The notes under the pieces are model-generated. The model did no database searches, was not told where the DNA came from, and saw nothing but the letters and a program-made list of their open reading frames with translations. From NCBI RefSeq assembly GCF_958431955.1, contig NZ_CAUASN010000020.1, positions 1-50,117 of the forward strand: a stretch of 50,117 bases of DNA. Reading direction: 5' to 3'. Within the stretch, counting starts at the first letter, position 1, and every line of letters begins with the position of its first letter. The DNA is from an uncultured Adlercreutzia sp. Lineage in GTDB: Bacteria; Actinomycetota; Coriobacteriia; Coriobacteriales; Eggerthellaceae. Shown in pieces: positions 1-8,793 of this stretch. A program made the translations under genes and the position numbers.

Positions 1-1311
1 GTGGAGGGGCTGGGGCTGGTGGTCATCCTGGTATCAGCCGACGTGTCCATCGAGGCCCAGGCCGCCGAGAAGGTGCAGGCCATCTGCAACGAGCATCCCG
101 GCGTGACCACGCTCGTCATCGGCGCGGCCGAGCTGGCCCTCATCGAGCAGCGCATGGCCCAGCTGAACATCGAGCGCCTCTCCAAGGAGATCGGGCTGTC
201 GGGTTACGGCGCCATCCGCAACCTGGGCCTGCTCGTGGCCAACGTGCTCGGCTTCGACGCGGTGGTCTTCTTGGACGACGACGAGGTGGTGGACGACCCC
301 GAGTTCCTGAAGAAGGCCATGTACGGCCTGGGCAAGCTCACCCGCCAGGGGGTGCCCATCGTGGCGAAGACGGGCTACTACCTCAACGACGAGGGCTCCT
401 ACCTCTCGAAGTGGGAGGACAAGTGGTACAACCGCTTCTGGCAGCAGGGGCGCTACTTCAACCAGTGGATCACCAAGGCCATGAAGGGCCCGCGCCTGTC
501 GCGCTCGAACCACGTGTGCGGCGGCTGCCTGGCCGTGCACAAGGAGGCCTTCCGCCGGCTCGCCTTCGACCCGTGGATCACCCGCGGCGAGGATCTGGAC
601 TACATGCTCGATCTGCGCATGTACGGCTCGGACATCTGGTTCGACAACCAGTGGGTGCTGCGCCACCTGCCGCCGGCCACCAACAGCGAGGGCACGCGCT
701 TCCGCCAGGACATCTTCCGCTGGCTCTACGAGTACCGCAAGCTGGAGTACAGCCGCGCGCTCATCGACCTGCAGCAGGTGAAGGCCGCCTCGCTCGAGCC
801 CTATCCGGGGCCGTTTCTGGAGCCGGGCCTGCGCAACCGCATCCGCATCACGGCGTGGCTGCGCAGCTTCGCCTGCTCCGACAAGAAGGCCTACCGCCTG
901 GCCGCGAAGGCCGCCACGGGCGCCGCGTCGGCCTACGCCGAGGCCCACTGCGCGAAGTACTTCGAGTTCCAGTACGTGTGGCCCGAGGCCATGGGCCGCA
1001 TGGAATCCGACCAGCTGCTCTCCCAGGCCCTCGTGAAGTCGAGCATGCTGAGGGTGGAGGCGGCCGCGGCCGATGCGGCCGAGCGCGCCGCCGCCCGGGC
1101 CGCGCGCGCCCGCGCGGAGCAGGAGAGGGCCGAAATGCCCAATGACGAGGCGTCCGTCGGCGCCGACGGCGTCGCCGGGGCTGGGGCCCGAGGCAGCCGC
1201 CCGCGGCCGGCTGTCGACATGGCGACGCTCGAGCCCACGCCCGTCGCGGTGCCGCGCCCCTCCATCGACCCGGGCGCCACCACCCAGATTCGCCTGGATA
1301 TGGGGGAGTAG
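1..1311 (+). CDS. Glycosyltransferase family 2-like protein (5' end probably outside window)
   Basis: The frame is open from base 1, so the 436 visible residues probably lack the true N-terminus. Residues 60-130 carry a GT-A-type nucleotide-sugar fold signature: GAIRNLG followed by VVFLDDDEVVDDPEF, where the acidic cluster would bind the metal and sugar nucleotide. Further on come a CGGC segment and ITRGEDLDYMLDLRMYG, resembling the acceptor-side ED motif of family 2 enzymes. The last 90 residues are Ala/Arg-rich and then Pro-rich, and look disordered. The stop lies 4 nt before the TauE-like gene, so the two are probably co-transcribed. Donor and acceptor are unknown. The GTG at base 1 could be the start only by coincidence. 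Confidence 0.7.
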   Translation: MEGLGLVVILVSADVSIEAQAAEKVQAICNEHPGVTTLVIGAAELALIEQRMAQLNIERLSKEIGLSGYGAIRNLGLLVANVLGFDAVVFLDDDEVVDDPEFLKKAMYGLGKLTRQGVPIVAKTGYYLNDEGSYLSKWEDKWYNRFWQQGRYFNQWITKAMKGPRLSRSNHVCGGCLAVHKEAFRRLAFDPWITRGEDLDYMLDLRMYGSDIWFDNQWVLRHLPPATNSEGTRFRQDIFRWLYEYRKLEYSRALIDLQQVKAASLEPYPGPFLEPGLRNRIRITAWLRSFACSDKKAYRLAAKAATGAASAYAEAHCAKYFEFQYVWPEAMGRMESDQLLSQALVKSSMLRVEAAAADAAERAAARAARARAEQERAEMPNDEASVGADGVAGAGARGSRPRPAVDMATLEPTPVAVPRPSIDPGATTQIRLDMGE

Positions 1312-1315
1312 CCCC

Positions 1316-2200
1316 ATGGAGGCAACCATCGTCCTGTTCGTCGTCTCGCTGGTGGTGGGCCTTGTCGTGGGCGTGCTGGCGGGCCTGCTCGGCGTGGGCG
1401 GCGGCATGCTGCTCGTGCCGGCGTTCAAGCTCGGCTACGCCATGGATTCCCTCATGTGCACCGCCACCTCGCTGTTCACCATCATCCCCACCTCCATCTC
1501 GGGGGCCGTCTCCCACATCCGCAACCGCACCTGCCTGCCGAAGCTGGGCATCGCCGCCGGCATCGGGGGCGCCTGCACCTCGCCGGTGGGCGTGGCGCTG
1601 GCCGCCGCGTCGCCCGACTGGTGCGTCATGGGCGCGGCGGCGCTCATCATCGCGTACTCTTCCATCACCATGTTCCGCAAGGCGCTCAAGGCCCCGAAGG
1701 CGGCCCCGCGCGCCGCGAAGAGCGACGGCGCGCTGCCGGACGCCGGCGTGGCCGCGGCGCAGGCTGCCGCCGAGGACCGCGCCGCGGCCATCGAGCGGGC
1801 GCATCTCGAGGCGCCGAGCGTGGGCGCGCGCGAGATGGGCATCGGCGCGGCCATCGGGCTGTTCGCCGGGCTGGCCTCGGGGTACGTGGGCGTGGGCGGC
1901 GGCTTCATCATGGTGCCGCTCATGATGTCGCTGCTGCGGGTTCCCATGAAGCTCACCTCGGGGACCTCGCTTATCGCCGTCATGATCCTGGCCGTGCCCG
2001 GGGTCATCGCCCAGGCGGTGCTCGGCAACATCAACTGGGTGGCGGGCATCGCCGTGGCCTGCGGGTCCATTCCCGGCGCGGCCCTCGGCGCCAAGCTCAT
2101 CCCGCGGGTTCCCGAGCGCCAGCTGCGCTTCCTGTTCGCGGGCTTCCTCGTGGTGGCGGCCGTGCTGCTCGTGGTGAATCAGCTGGGCCTGTGGGGCTAG
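1316..2200 (+). CDS. TauE/SafE (TSUP) family membrane transporter
   Basis: This is a 294-residue polytopic membrane protein. The N-terminal half has the TSUP glycine motif GVLAGLLGVGGGMLLVPA, and the same motif returns in the second half as GLASGYVGVGGGFIMVPL, the internal duplication typical of TauE/SafE exporters of sulfite, sulfonates or other small anions. A hydrophilic Ala/Lys/Glu-rich loop at about residues 125-170 joins the halves. I chose the ATG at 1316, 4 nt after the upstream stop, because the longer in-frame extension overlaps the glycosyltransferase and is arginine/proline-rich shadow sequence. The substrate cannot be told from the sequence. Confidence 0.85.
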   Translation: MEATIVLFVVSLVVGLVVGVLAGLLGVGGGMLLVPAFKLGYAMDSLMCTATSLFTIIPTSISGAVSHIRNRTCLPKLGIAAGIGGACTSPVGVALAAASPDWCVMGAAALIIAYSSITMFRKALKAPKAAPRAAKSDGALPDAGVAAAQAAAEDRAAAIERAHLEAPSVGAREMGIGAAIGLFAGLASGYVGVGGGFIMVPLMMSLLRVPMKLTSGTSLIAVMILAVPGVIAQAVLGNINWVAGIAVACGSIPGAALGAKLIPRVPERQLRFLFAGFLVVAAVLLVVNQLGLWG

Positions 2201-2248
2201 GCTTCTCTGTTATACTGGCGTCAACTCATGAGACGATCAGGGGGAGAT

Positions 2249-3700
2249 ATGGCCAAGCGCGAGGCGGAGTCGGCGTTCAGCCGCGGTATCGGGGTGTCCA
2301 AGTTCAACCTTGAGATGCTGGGGGCCACCATTGCCGCCATCGCGGCCATCACGCTCGTGTGGACGTTCTCGCAGCCCGACTTCCCCGTGCCGGTGCTCGT
2401 GGTGTCCGGCGCGGTGTTCACCGTGTCGGTGGTGGTGGTCATCCGGCTGATGATGGATCCCGACTCGGTGCGCGCCCTGCAGTCGGATGCCATGCTGCAG
2501 CTGGCCAGCTCCATGATCGACGCCATGGGCGAGGGGCTGACCGAGCAGGCGTCCCAGGAGGTGTGCGAGCTGCTGCTGCCCAACACCTCGGCCATTGCCG
2601 TGGCGCTCACAGACCGCGAGTCGGTGCTCGGCTACGCCGGCTACCAGCAGGCCCACAACCCCGCCGGCATCCCCATCCGCACGAACGCCACCCACGAGGC
2701 CATTCGCCAGGGCGAGACCCTCGTGCTGCTCACGCCCGAGGAGATCGGGCTGCCGACGGGCGCCTCCGAGAACCGCATCAAGGCCGCCATCGTGGAGCCT
2801 TTGTGGGTCGGCGGCCGGGTGGAGGGCACGCTGAAGTTCTACTACCGCAACGCCAACAAGATCACCGAGACCCAGCGCTCCATCGCCCACGGCTTCGCCC
2901 AGCTTCTGGCCACCCAGATGGCCGCCGTGGAGATGGAGACCCAGCGAAAGCTGGCCACGGCCATGGAGCTGAAGATGCTCCAAACGCAGATCAACCCGCA
3001 CTTCCTGTTCAACACCATCAACACCATCGCGTCGTTCATTCGCACCGATCCCATGAAGGCGCGCACGCTGCTGCGCGAGTTCGCCGTGTTCTACCGCCGC
3101 ACGTTGGAGGACTCCACCGAGCGCATCTCGCTGGCCCGCGAGCTGGATCAGGTGCAGCGCTACTTCAACTTCGAGCTAGCCCGCTTCGGCGATGAGCGTC
3201 TGGCCCTGGAGGTGCAGGCGAGCCCGCAGCTCCAGTCGATGATGGTGCCGCCCTTCCTCGTGCAGCCGCTCGTGGAGAACGCCATCAAGCACGCCATGCC
3301 CTCGGAGGGCAAGCTGACCATCAGCATCGATGCCGAGGCTGACGGCGACGACGTGGTCATCGTGGTGGGCGACGACGGCGTGGGCATGAGCGAGGAGACC
3401 TGCGCGAACATCACCCAGGTGGAGTCGTCCACGGGCCTGGGCATCGCGGTGAAGAACGTGCACGACCGCATGATCGGCTTCTTCGGGCCCGATGCCCAGA
3501 TGGTGTACACGAGCGAGTTGGGGGTGGGCACGAAGGTGACGCTGCGCTGCCCGGGATGCGCCAAGGTGCCGACGACCGCCGCGGCCGCGCTGGACGAGGT
3601 GGCGGCTCCCGCCAGCCGCGAGGAAGAGGAGGCCGCCGCCCGCAACGAGGCCACCGTGGCCGAGCTGGCGCAGCTCGTGGCCCAGGTGCCCGAGGGCTGA
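2249..3700 (+). CDS. LytS-type sensor histidine kinase
   Basis: This 483-residue protein has two N-terminal membrane segments (about 20-65), a GAF-like region (about 85-220), and then a His_kinase domain of the LytS/YehU type. The phosphoacceptor sits in QTQINPHFLFNTINTI, with His251. The ATPase domain shows NAIKHA (N box) and VGDDGVGMS (G1 box), followed by STGLGIAVKN. I prefer the ATG at 2249 to the one at 2228 because the ribosome binding site AGGGGGAG ends just before it. A TATACT element at about 2212 lies upstream. No response regulator gene is adjacent, which is unusual because LytS kinases normally pair with a LytTR regulator; the partner must be elsewhere. The last 45 residues are Ala/Glu-rich. 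Confidence 0.88.
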   Translation: MAKREAESAFSRGIGVSKFNLEMLGATIAAIAAITLVWTFSQPDFPVPVLVVSGAVFTVSVVVVIRLMMDPDSVRALQSDAMLQLASSMIDAMGEGLTEQASQEVCELLLPNTSAIAVALTDRESVLGYAGYQQAHNPAGIPIRTNATHEAIRQGETLVLLTPEEIGLPTGASENRIKAAIVEPLWVGGRVEGTLKFYYRNANKITETQRSIAHGFAQLLATQMAAVEMETQRKLATAMELKMLQTQINPHFLFNTINTIASFIRTDPMKARTLLREFAVFYRRTLEDSTERISLARELDQVQRYFNFELARFGDERLALEVQASPQLQSMMVPPFLVQPLVENAIKHAMPSEGKLTISIDAEADGDDVVIVVGDDGVGMSEETCANITQVESSTGLGIAVKNVHDRMIGFFGPDAQMVYTSELGVGTKVTLRCPGCAKVPTTAAAALDEVAAPASREEEEAAARNEATVAELAQLVAQVPEG

Positions 3701-3886
3701 GGGGGCGCGGCTCGGCCGGCTGTCTCGCGATCGGGTGGGCGGCGCCCTTGTTGACGCTCGTTCTGCGTTTGCGGTCGTTCGTCCTTTTGGCCGATGGGCC
3801 ATGCATTTTTGTATCGACAATCGTACCCGCGTCGTTTATCATCCCAATAACTGATGATTTACCCGCCTCGGGGAGGGGTTGCTCCT

Positions 3887-4843
3887 GTGTTTGAGTTCTT
3901 GTCTTCGCCGTTCGGCTTGGTAGCCGTGGGTCTCGGCGTGCTCGCCGTGGCCGTGCTGGCGCTGTGCCTGTGGATTACCACGCTCGACCGCCGTATGCGC
4001 GGCATGGCCGACGGCCTGGAGGCGGAACGCCGCAAGGTGGCTGAGATGCAGATGGTCATCGGACGCCGCAACAACGCGGCCCGCAGCTACGGCGGCGGCC
4101 GCGGTTCCCAGGCGGCCCCGGCGCCCCGCGCGGCGGCTCCCGCCCCCGCGCCCGGGATGCCGCAGGCGGGCGCCCCGATGGCGACGGCCGCTGTGCCCGG
4201 CACGGCCCCCGCTCCGGCTCCTGCGCCCATGCCCGGTGCAGCCCCGGTCCCGGCGGCCGCTGCGCAGCGCGCGCCCCGCCAGGCCGCTCCCGCCGGTCGC
4301 GGCCGCGGCAACACCCCGACGATTCCCCGCGGCCCCCAGGCTACCCAACCGGCCCCGGCGCCTGCGCCGGCGAGCGCTGCCCGTCCCGCTCCTCCCCGCC
4401 AAGCCGCAGCGGCGGCGCCGGCGCCTCGGGGCGGCCGCCCGGCGCAGGCGCCCACGCCCCAGCCTGCCACGAACGGCTGGACTCCTACGAGCATTCCCCT
4501 GCCCACGGGGCAGGAGGTCGATTCCTGGGTGCAGGCCGGAGGCGGCGCCCAGGCCATCGTGATGCCGGGCAAGAAGATGTCCCGCAAGGCCCGCCGCGAG
4601 GCTGAGCGCGCCTTCGCCGCCCGCGCCGCTGCCGAGCTCGAGGCCCGTCAGGCCGCCCGCCGCGCCCAGGAGGCCGCTCCGCGCGGCGCCCAGCGTGCGA
4701 CGAGCCCCCGCGCAGCCGCCGCCTCCGCAACGGCGCGCGCGAGCCAGCCCGGCGTGGTGCGCCCCTATGGCGGCGCGGCCGCCCCGGTGCCCGCCGCCGT
4801 GGCCCAGGCCCAAGCCCAGGCGCGCGGCCGCCACGCGCGCTAA
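3887..4843 (+). CDS. Ala/Pro-rich single-pass membrane protein of unknown function
   Basis: I place the start at the GTG at 3887, which follows a strong GGGGAGGGG ribosome binding site by 8 nt. An in-frame ATG at 3854 has no comparable site. The 318-residue product has one N-terminal transmembrane segment (about 8-30), a short Arg/Glu-rich helix that could form a coiled coil (about 33-58), and then over 200 residues of Ala/Pro/Arg/Gly low complexity. Near the C-terminus is a small conserved-looking patch, SRKARREAERAFAARAAAEL. The topology suggests a membrane anchor with a disordered cytoplasmic tail. I do not recognise a family. Confidence 0.65.
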   Translation: MFEFLSSPFGLVAVGLGVLAVAVLALCLWITTLDRRMRGMADGLEAERRKVAEMQMVIGRRNNAARSYGGGRGSQAAPAPRAAAPAPAPGMPQAGAPMATAAVPGTAPAPAPAPMPGAAPVPAAAAQRAPRQAAPAGRGRGNTPTIPRGPQATQPAPAPAPASAARPAPPRQAAAAAPAPRGGRPAQAPTPQPATNGWTPTSIPLPTGQEVDSWVQAGGGAQAIVMPGKKMSRKARREAERAFAARAAAELEARQAARRAQEAAPRGAQRATSPRAAAASATARASQPGVVRPYGGAAAPVPAAVAQAQAQARGRHAR

Positions 4844-4863
4844 ACCGCACCCATCGACGGGAC

Positions 4864-4893
4864 GGCCCCCGCTCGCCGAGGCGAGCGGGGGCC
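4864..4893. terminator. Strong GC hairpin between convergent genes
   Basis: A perfect inverted repeat (ggcccccgctcgc / gcgagcgggggcc) with a CGAG loop sits 20 nt after the stop of the Ala/Pro-rich gene and 28 nt beyond the stop of the convergent endonuclease IV-like gene. It probably ends transcription from both sides, although neither flank has a long T run. Confidence 0.6.
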
Positions 4894-4921
4894 TTGCCGC
4901 AGCTATCGCGCTCCTTGTCGC

Positions 4922-5761
4922 CTACTTGCCCGTATACGCCTCGCGGAAGCGGGCCACGTCGCGCTCGTAGATGACGAGCGTGCTGTCGGGCTCTTCCAGG
5001 TAGAAGGGCACGCCGGCAAGCTTCGGGTGGTTCACGAGGGCCGCGAGCGCATCGAAGCCGATCTTCCCCTCGCCGATGCGGGCGTGGCGATCGACGTGGC
5101 TGCCGCGCTCGTGGGTGGCGTCGTTCAGGTGCACGGCCCGCAGCTTGTCCAGGCCGATGACGCGGTCGAACTCTCCCAGCACGCTATCGAGGTCGCCCAC
5201 GATGTCGTAGCCCTCGGCCCACACCCCGGCGCAGTCGAAGCACACGCCCACGTGATCGGCGTGCTTCACCTGGCCGATGATGGAGGCGAGCTGCTCGAAG
5301 CTCGTACCCACCTGCGTGCCCTCTCCGGCCATGGTGTCCAAAAGCACGGTGGTCTTCTGGCTCGGCGTGATGACCTTGTTCAGGGCGTCCGCCACATCTG
5401 CGAGCCCCTCCTCTACGCTGATGCCGAGGCGGCTGCCCGGCCGCACGAGGTACATCGTCCCCTCGAGTTCCGCCAGCTGGGCCAGGTCCTCGGCGTACAC
5501 CATGAGGGCGAAGTCGCGCTCGGCCATCTTGCCCGTGGCCGGGTCGGTGTCGTAGGGGGCGTAGGCGAGCGCGTCGCGGATGTCGTGCTCGGCGCAGAAG
5601 GCGAGGTACGCGCGCACATCCTTCTCGTCGAGGGCGGCCTGCTCGCTGCCGCGCGGGCTGCGGGTGAAGTACTGGAAGGTGTTGGCGTTGATTGAGGCGG
5701 CCTCCTCGGCCATTTCGAGATAGCCGCGCCGTTTGGAGAGATGGCAACCGATGGTGAGCAT
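4922..5761 (-). CDS. Endonuclease IV-like (Nfo family) TIM-barrel protein with missing metal ligands
   Basis: This 279-residue protein is full length for AP endonuclease IV and keeps its framework: IGCHLSKRRGYLEMAEEA at the N-terminus, NTFQYFTRSPRG, AGEGTQVG, FDCAGVWAEGYD, HLNDA, and GSHVDRHARIGEGKIG. Family members cut DNA at abasic sites using three zinc ions. Compared with E. coli Nfo, the ligand positions read Tyr67 (for His69), Arg107 (His109), Asp142 (Glu145) and Gly179 (His182), while Asp176, His211, Asp224, His226 and Glu256 remain. Normal trinuclear catalysis is therefore doubtful. It could be a divergent nuclease, a sugar isomerase-like relative or a non-catalytic protein. The start at 5761 follows AAAGGA by 7 nt; the upstream in-frame extension has no such site and runs into a long inverted repeat. 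Confidence 0.8.
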   Translation of the reverse strand: MLTIGCHLSKRRGYLEMAEEAASINANTFQYFTRSPRGSEQAALDEKDVRAYLAFCAEHDIRDALAYAPYDTDPATGKMAERDFALMVYAEDLAQLAELEGTMYLVRPGSRLGISVEEGLADVADALNKVITPSQKTTVLLDTMAGEGTQVGTSFEQLASIIGQVKHADHVGVCFDCAGVWAEGYDIVGDLDSVLGEFDRVIGLDKLRAVHLNDATHERGSHVDRHARIGEGKIGFDALAALVNHPKLAGVPFYLEEPDSTLVIYERDVARFREAYTGK

Positions 5762-5790
5762 GAGAGCGTCCTTTCGACAAGTCGATTTTA

Positions 5791-5974
5791 TTTTTTGGCC
5801 AAAAGTGGCCCCGAGTGCGCTCGTATCGCTGCAAAAGATCATAGTTCAATGCTCTTTTGGGCTCTCGGACTGTCGAAATTCGTTCATTAAGCCGTTGATT
5901 AGCCTGCACGAGGGGCCGTGAAGTCGAATTTCGGGGTTCTGCGAGCGCACTCGGGGCCATTTTTGGCCAAAAAA
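5791..5974. repeat. Long inverted repeat (33-nt arms, 118-nt spacer)
   Basis: The left arm at 5791-5823 and the right arm at 5942-5974 are reverse complements at 32 of 33 positions. Each arm contains the palindrome TTTTGGCCAAAA or a close variant next to CCCCGAGTGCGCTCG. A second, inner inverted repeat (cgaaattcg / cgaatttcg) lies in the spacer. The element fills most of the 434-nt gap between the divergent endonuclease IV-like and kinase genes. There is no open frame inside it. Confidence 0.85.
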
Positions 5975-6134
5975 CGAAAACGAGTCCCGAATGGCAGCTG
6001 CGGCTGCAGTTGTAGGCTGCGGGCGGACCCGCGCTGCGGTCGCAGGGCGCCGGCCACGGGCGCGGGCGTCGTCCTGCCGACGGCGCTCCGCCCGCGCGCG
6101 CCGATAGGCGGTCGCATTGGCGCCGCGCCGATGG

Positions 6135-6140
6135 TAGAAT
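6135..6140 (+). promoter_or_regulatory. Candidate -10 box for the kinase-like gene
   Basis: TAGAAT lies 56 nt upstream of the kinase ATG, just beyond the inverted repeat element. No convincing -35 box is visible, so this is a weak call. Confidence 0.3.
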
Positions 6141-6195
6141 GGCGCTACCTCAAACGACGCAGCCCAAATGAAGACAAGAAGAGGTATTCCGCTCC

Positions 6196-8649
6196 ATGGC
6201 TCCCATGAAACTCATCCTCAATCGCTATCGGGTTATCGACCGCGCCGGCGCCGGCGGCTACGGCACCGTGGTGCATGCCTTCGATACCCACTTGAAGCGC
6301 GACGTGGCCATCAAGTGCATCGAGTTGTCGGAAGACGAGGTGGCCCGTGCCCGCCTCGTAGCCCTGGAGGCGCGCATGGCCGCCGATCTGGAGGGCGCGG
6401 GCGAGGACGCCCCGGTCGCGGCGGCCGATCGCGGGACGGGCATCGCGGCAGGAGGCGCGGGCCGCGGGAGCGCAGCCGGAAGCGCACCTGCGACCCCGGC
6501 CGGGGGATTTCCCGCCGACCCCGATTTCCTGCGGGGCGTCGACGAGCGCCGCGGCCGGGGCTCGTCCCCGTCGCAGCGCGCCGCCTCTGCCGACGAGATC
6601 CCCCCGTGGGAGGACGAGGGCGCGGGAGTCGTCGATCTCGACGGATCGCTGATCCCCTGGGACGCGGGCACCGCCGGCTTCGGCGGCGCCGCGCCGCGCC
6701 GCGGGCTGGAGGGCCGGGTGGGCCCGCGCAAGACCCGCCATGCTCCCGAGGCCCCCTCGGCGCCGGCCGTGGAGGTGCAAGACGCCGCGCCCATGAGCGA
6801 CTATTTCGACGAGAGCGCGGTCGACGTGCGCCACCTGCGCCCCGTGCGCGCCTCGCGCACCATCGACGGTGGCTCCGAGCGCCAGCGCCGGCGCAAGGGC
6901 GGCGCGACGGTGCGCGCCGAGGCGGCCCGCTCGGCGGTCGCCTCCGTGTCGGCGCCGGCGCCCGGGGCCTCGGCCGATTTCGACGAGCCGGACGATGCCG
7001 ATCTGTTCGAGCATATCCCCGGTCTGGAGGAGGCCCGCTCGGTGGCCAAGCTCTCCGACGCCAACATCGTCACGGTGTACGACTGCGCTGTGGAGGACGG
7101 CCGCGCCTACGTCATCATGGAGTACATCGAGGGTAAGACGCTCGCCCAGATCATCGACGAGATCGACGACAGCATCACCCTGGACGTGGTGGCCGCCGTG
7201 TTCTCGGCGGTGGCCCACGCCCTGGAGGTCGCCCACGGCGAGAACACCCTGCATTTGGACATCAAACCCGAGAACGTCATCGTGAACTCGAAGGGCGTGG
7301 CGAAGGTGACCGACTTCGGCCTGGCCGCCCTCATGGACGCCTCGGGCTCGGGCACCACCGGCGGCGGCACCATCGGCTACATGCCGCTGGAGCAGATGCG
7401 CCAGGAGCCGCTCGACGTGCGCACCGACGAATGGGCGCTCGCCAGTCTCACCTACGAGATGCTCTCGGGCGAGAATCCGTTTTTCGCCGACGACTTGCGC
7501 GAGGCCGAGGAGGCCATCGAGGACGCCGAGCTCGTGCTCCCCTCGTTGTGCTGGGACGAGCTGCCCGCCGAGGCCGACGACGTGATGTTCGCCGCCCTCG
7601 ACCCCGACAAGGACGAGCGCTTCGAGACCGTGGCCGAGTTCTCCGAGGCTCTCATGCCCCTGCTCGGCAACGCGAAGAAGGGCAAGAAGGTGCTCGCCGA
7701 CATCGTGAAGGGGAAGGAGGATGCCGTCGCGGCGCCCGAACCCGCGCTGCCCGTCGACCCCCTGCCGCCTCTGGTGGACCGCTTGGGCCTGCGCGGACTC
7801 ACCGTGCTGGGCCACGGGGTGGCCGCCGTGGCCGTGGGACTCATGGCCGCCGTGGCCTGCGCGAACATCCACCTGAACGCAGGCTCCTCGTTCGGCCTGC
7901 TCACCGACTCGCCGGTGGCGTTTTGGGTGGTGGTCGCTCTTGCGGCCGCCGTCGCGGCCGTCCGCCCTTCCGTGGGGTCGCTATTCGGCTACGGCGGCTT
8001 GGTGGTGGCCCTTGGGGCCCACGGCGACTGGGCGCTCGCCCTGTTCCTGGCGGCTGTCACGGGCGTGTGGTGGTACTTCGTCGGGCGCCGCGGCACGACC
8101 CAGGCGGTGGCGGCTCTGGCTCAGCCGCTGTTCGGCTCCTTCGGCTTCGCGGGGGTGGCTCCGGTGCTCTCGGGCGTGCTTCTGCCGGTCATCCAGTCGG
8201 CCATCTCGGCCGCCTTCGCCTTCGTGACGGCGCTCGTCATGGCCAGCTTCGGCTCGCTGGACGTTATGAACTGGGATGCCGTGTTCCACCTGCAGCTCTC
8301 GGGCAACCCTCAGGCGGCCTGCCTCTCGATGCTCGCGCAGAGCGGCACCTGGGTCATCGGCATCAGCTGGGTGCTGTCCGCCGCCGTCTACAGCCTGTTC
8401 TGCGTGCGCGGGACTAAGGCCTTCGATATGGCCGGCTCGGTGGCCTGCGCCGTTATCCTCATGCTGGGGGTGTGCGCCGCCGCCCACCTGACGGCCTTCG
8501 GCGGCTCGTGGTTGCCCGAGCCCGCAGCGCTGCTCGGCGCGCTGGTACCCGGTGTGCTCGGCATTGCGGCGGCGGCCATGAACGCGCCCGACCGCGCCCG
8601 CTGGGCCGAGGAGGAGTGGTACCTGGACGAGGGCGAGCTGGCCGCATAG
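6196..8649 (+). CDS. Membrane Ser/Thr protein kinase-like protein with large N-lobe insert
   Basis: This 817-residue protein begins with a PknB-type N-lobe: glycine loop GAGGYGTVVHAF at 18-29 and VAIK with Lys40. About 200 residues of Ala/Gly/Asp/Arg-rich low complexity (about 62-265) then interrupt the domain before the C-helix-like GLEEARSVAKL (276-286). The kinase resumes with the hinge MEYIEGKTL, catalytic loop HLDIKPENVI (Asp355), DFG at 373-375 and the activation segment GGGTIGYMPLEQM. The catalytic-loop Arg of HRD is Leu, which makes it a non-RD kinase. From about 525 the protein has many hydrophobic segments and looks like a polytopic membrane domain. All core catalytic residues are present, so activity is plausible. 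The ATG at 6196 is preceded by AGAAGAGG. Confidence 0.82.
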   Translation: MAPMKLILNRYRVIDRAGAGGYGTVVHAFDTHLKRDVAIKCIELSEDEVARARLVALEARMAADLEGAGEDAPVAAADRGTGIAAGGAGRGSAAGSAPATPAGGFPADPDFLRGVDERRGRGSSPSQRAASADEIPPWEDEGAGVVDLDGSLIPWDAGTAGFGGAAPRRGLEGRVGPRKTRHAPEAPSAPAVEVQDAAPMSDYFDESAVDVRHLRPVRASRTIDGGSERQRRRKGGATVRAEAARSAVASVSAPAPGASADFDEPDDADLFEHIPGLEEARSVAKLSDANIVTVYDCAVEDGRAYVIMEYIEGKTLAQIIDEIDDSITLDVVAAVFSAVAHALEVAHGENTLHLDIKPENVIVNSKGVAKVTDFGLAALMDASGSGTTGGGTIGYMPLEQMRQEPLDVRTDEWALASLTYEMLSGENPFFADDLREAEEAIEDAELVLPSLCWDELPAEADDVMFAALDPDKDERFETVAEFSEALMPLLGNAKKGKKVLADIVKGKEDAVAAPEPALPVDPLPPLVDRLGLRGLTVLGHGVAAVAVGLMAAVACANIHLNAGSSFGLLTDSPVAFWVVVALAAAVAAVRPSVGSLFGYGGLVVALGAHGDWALALFLAAVTGVWWYFVGRRGTTQAVAALAQPLFGSFGFAGVAPVLSGVLLPVIQSAISAAFAFVTALVMASFGSLDVMNWDAVFHLQLSGNPQAACLSMLAQSGTWVIGISWVLSAAVYSLFCVRGTKAFDMAGSVACAVILMLGVCAAAHLTAFGGSWLPEPAALLGALVPGVLGIAAAAMNAPDRARWAEEEWYLDEGELAA

Positions 8650-8793
8650 ATGCGGCTCTCGCCGCCTGCCGGGCGGCGCTCGGTGATGGAGATTGCGTTT
8701 CAGCGGGCGCATCATAGTATACTGGCACCGCACGTGGCGAAACCTCCCGGCGCCTGGACGCAGGCGCTTGCAAGAAGAAGGCGGGATGCATCC

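Noticed and set aside
1073..1315. Earlier start for the TauE-like gene
   Set aside because: The extension overlaps the glycosyltransferase, is Arg/Pro-rich and lacks a ribosome binding site.
5791..5974. Insertion sequence with terminal inverted repeats
   Set aside because: The 118-nt spacer has no transposase frame and no target-site duplication is visible.
6145..7872. A 575-codon open frame antisense to the kinase gene
   Set aside because: Low-complexity composition and no motif; it mirrors the coding bias of the kinase gene.
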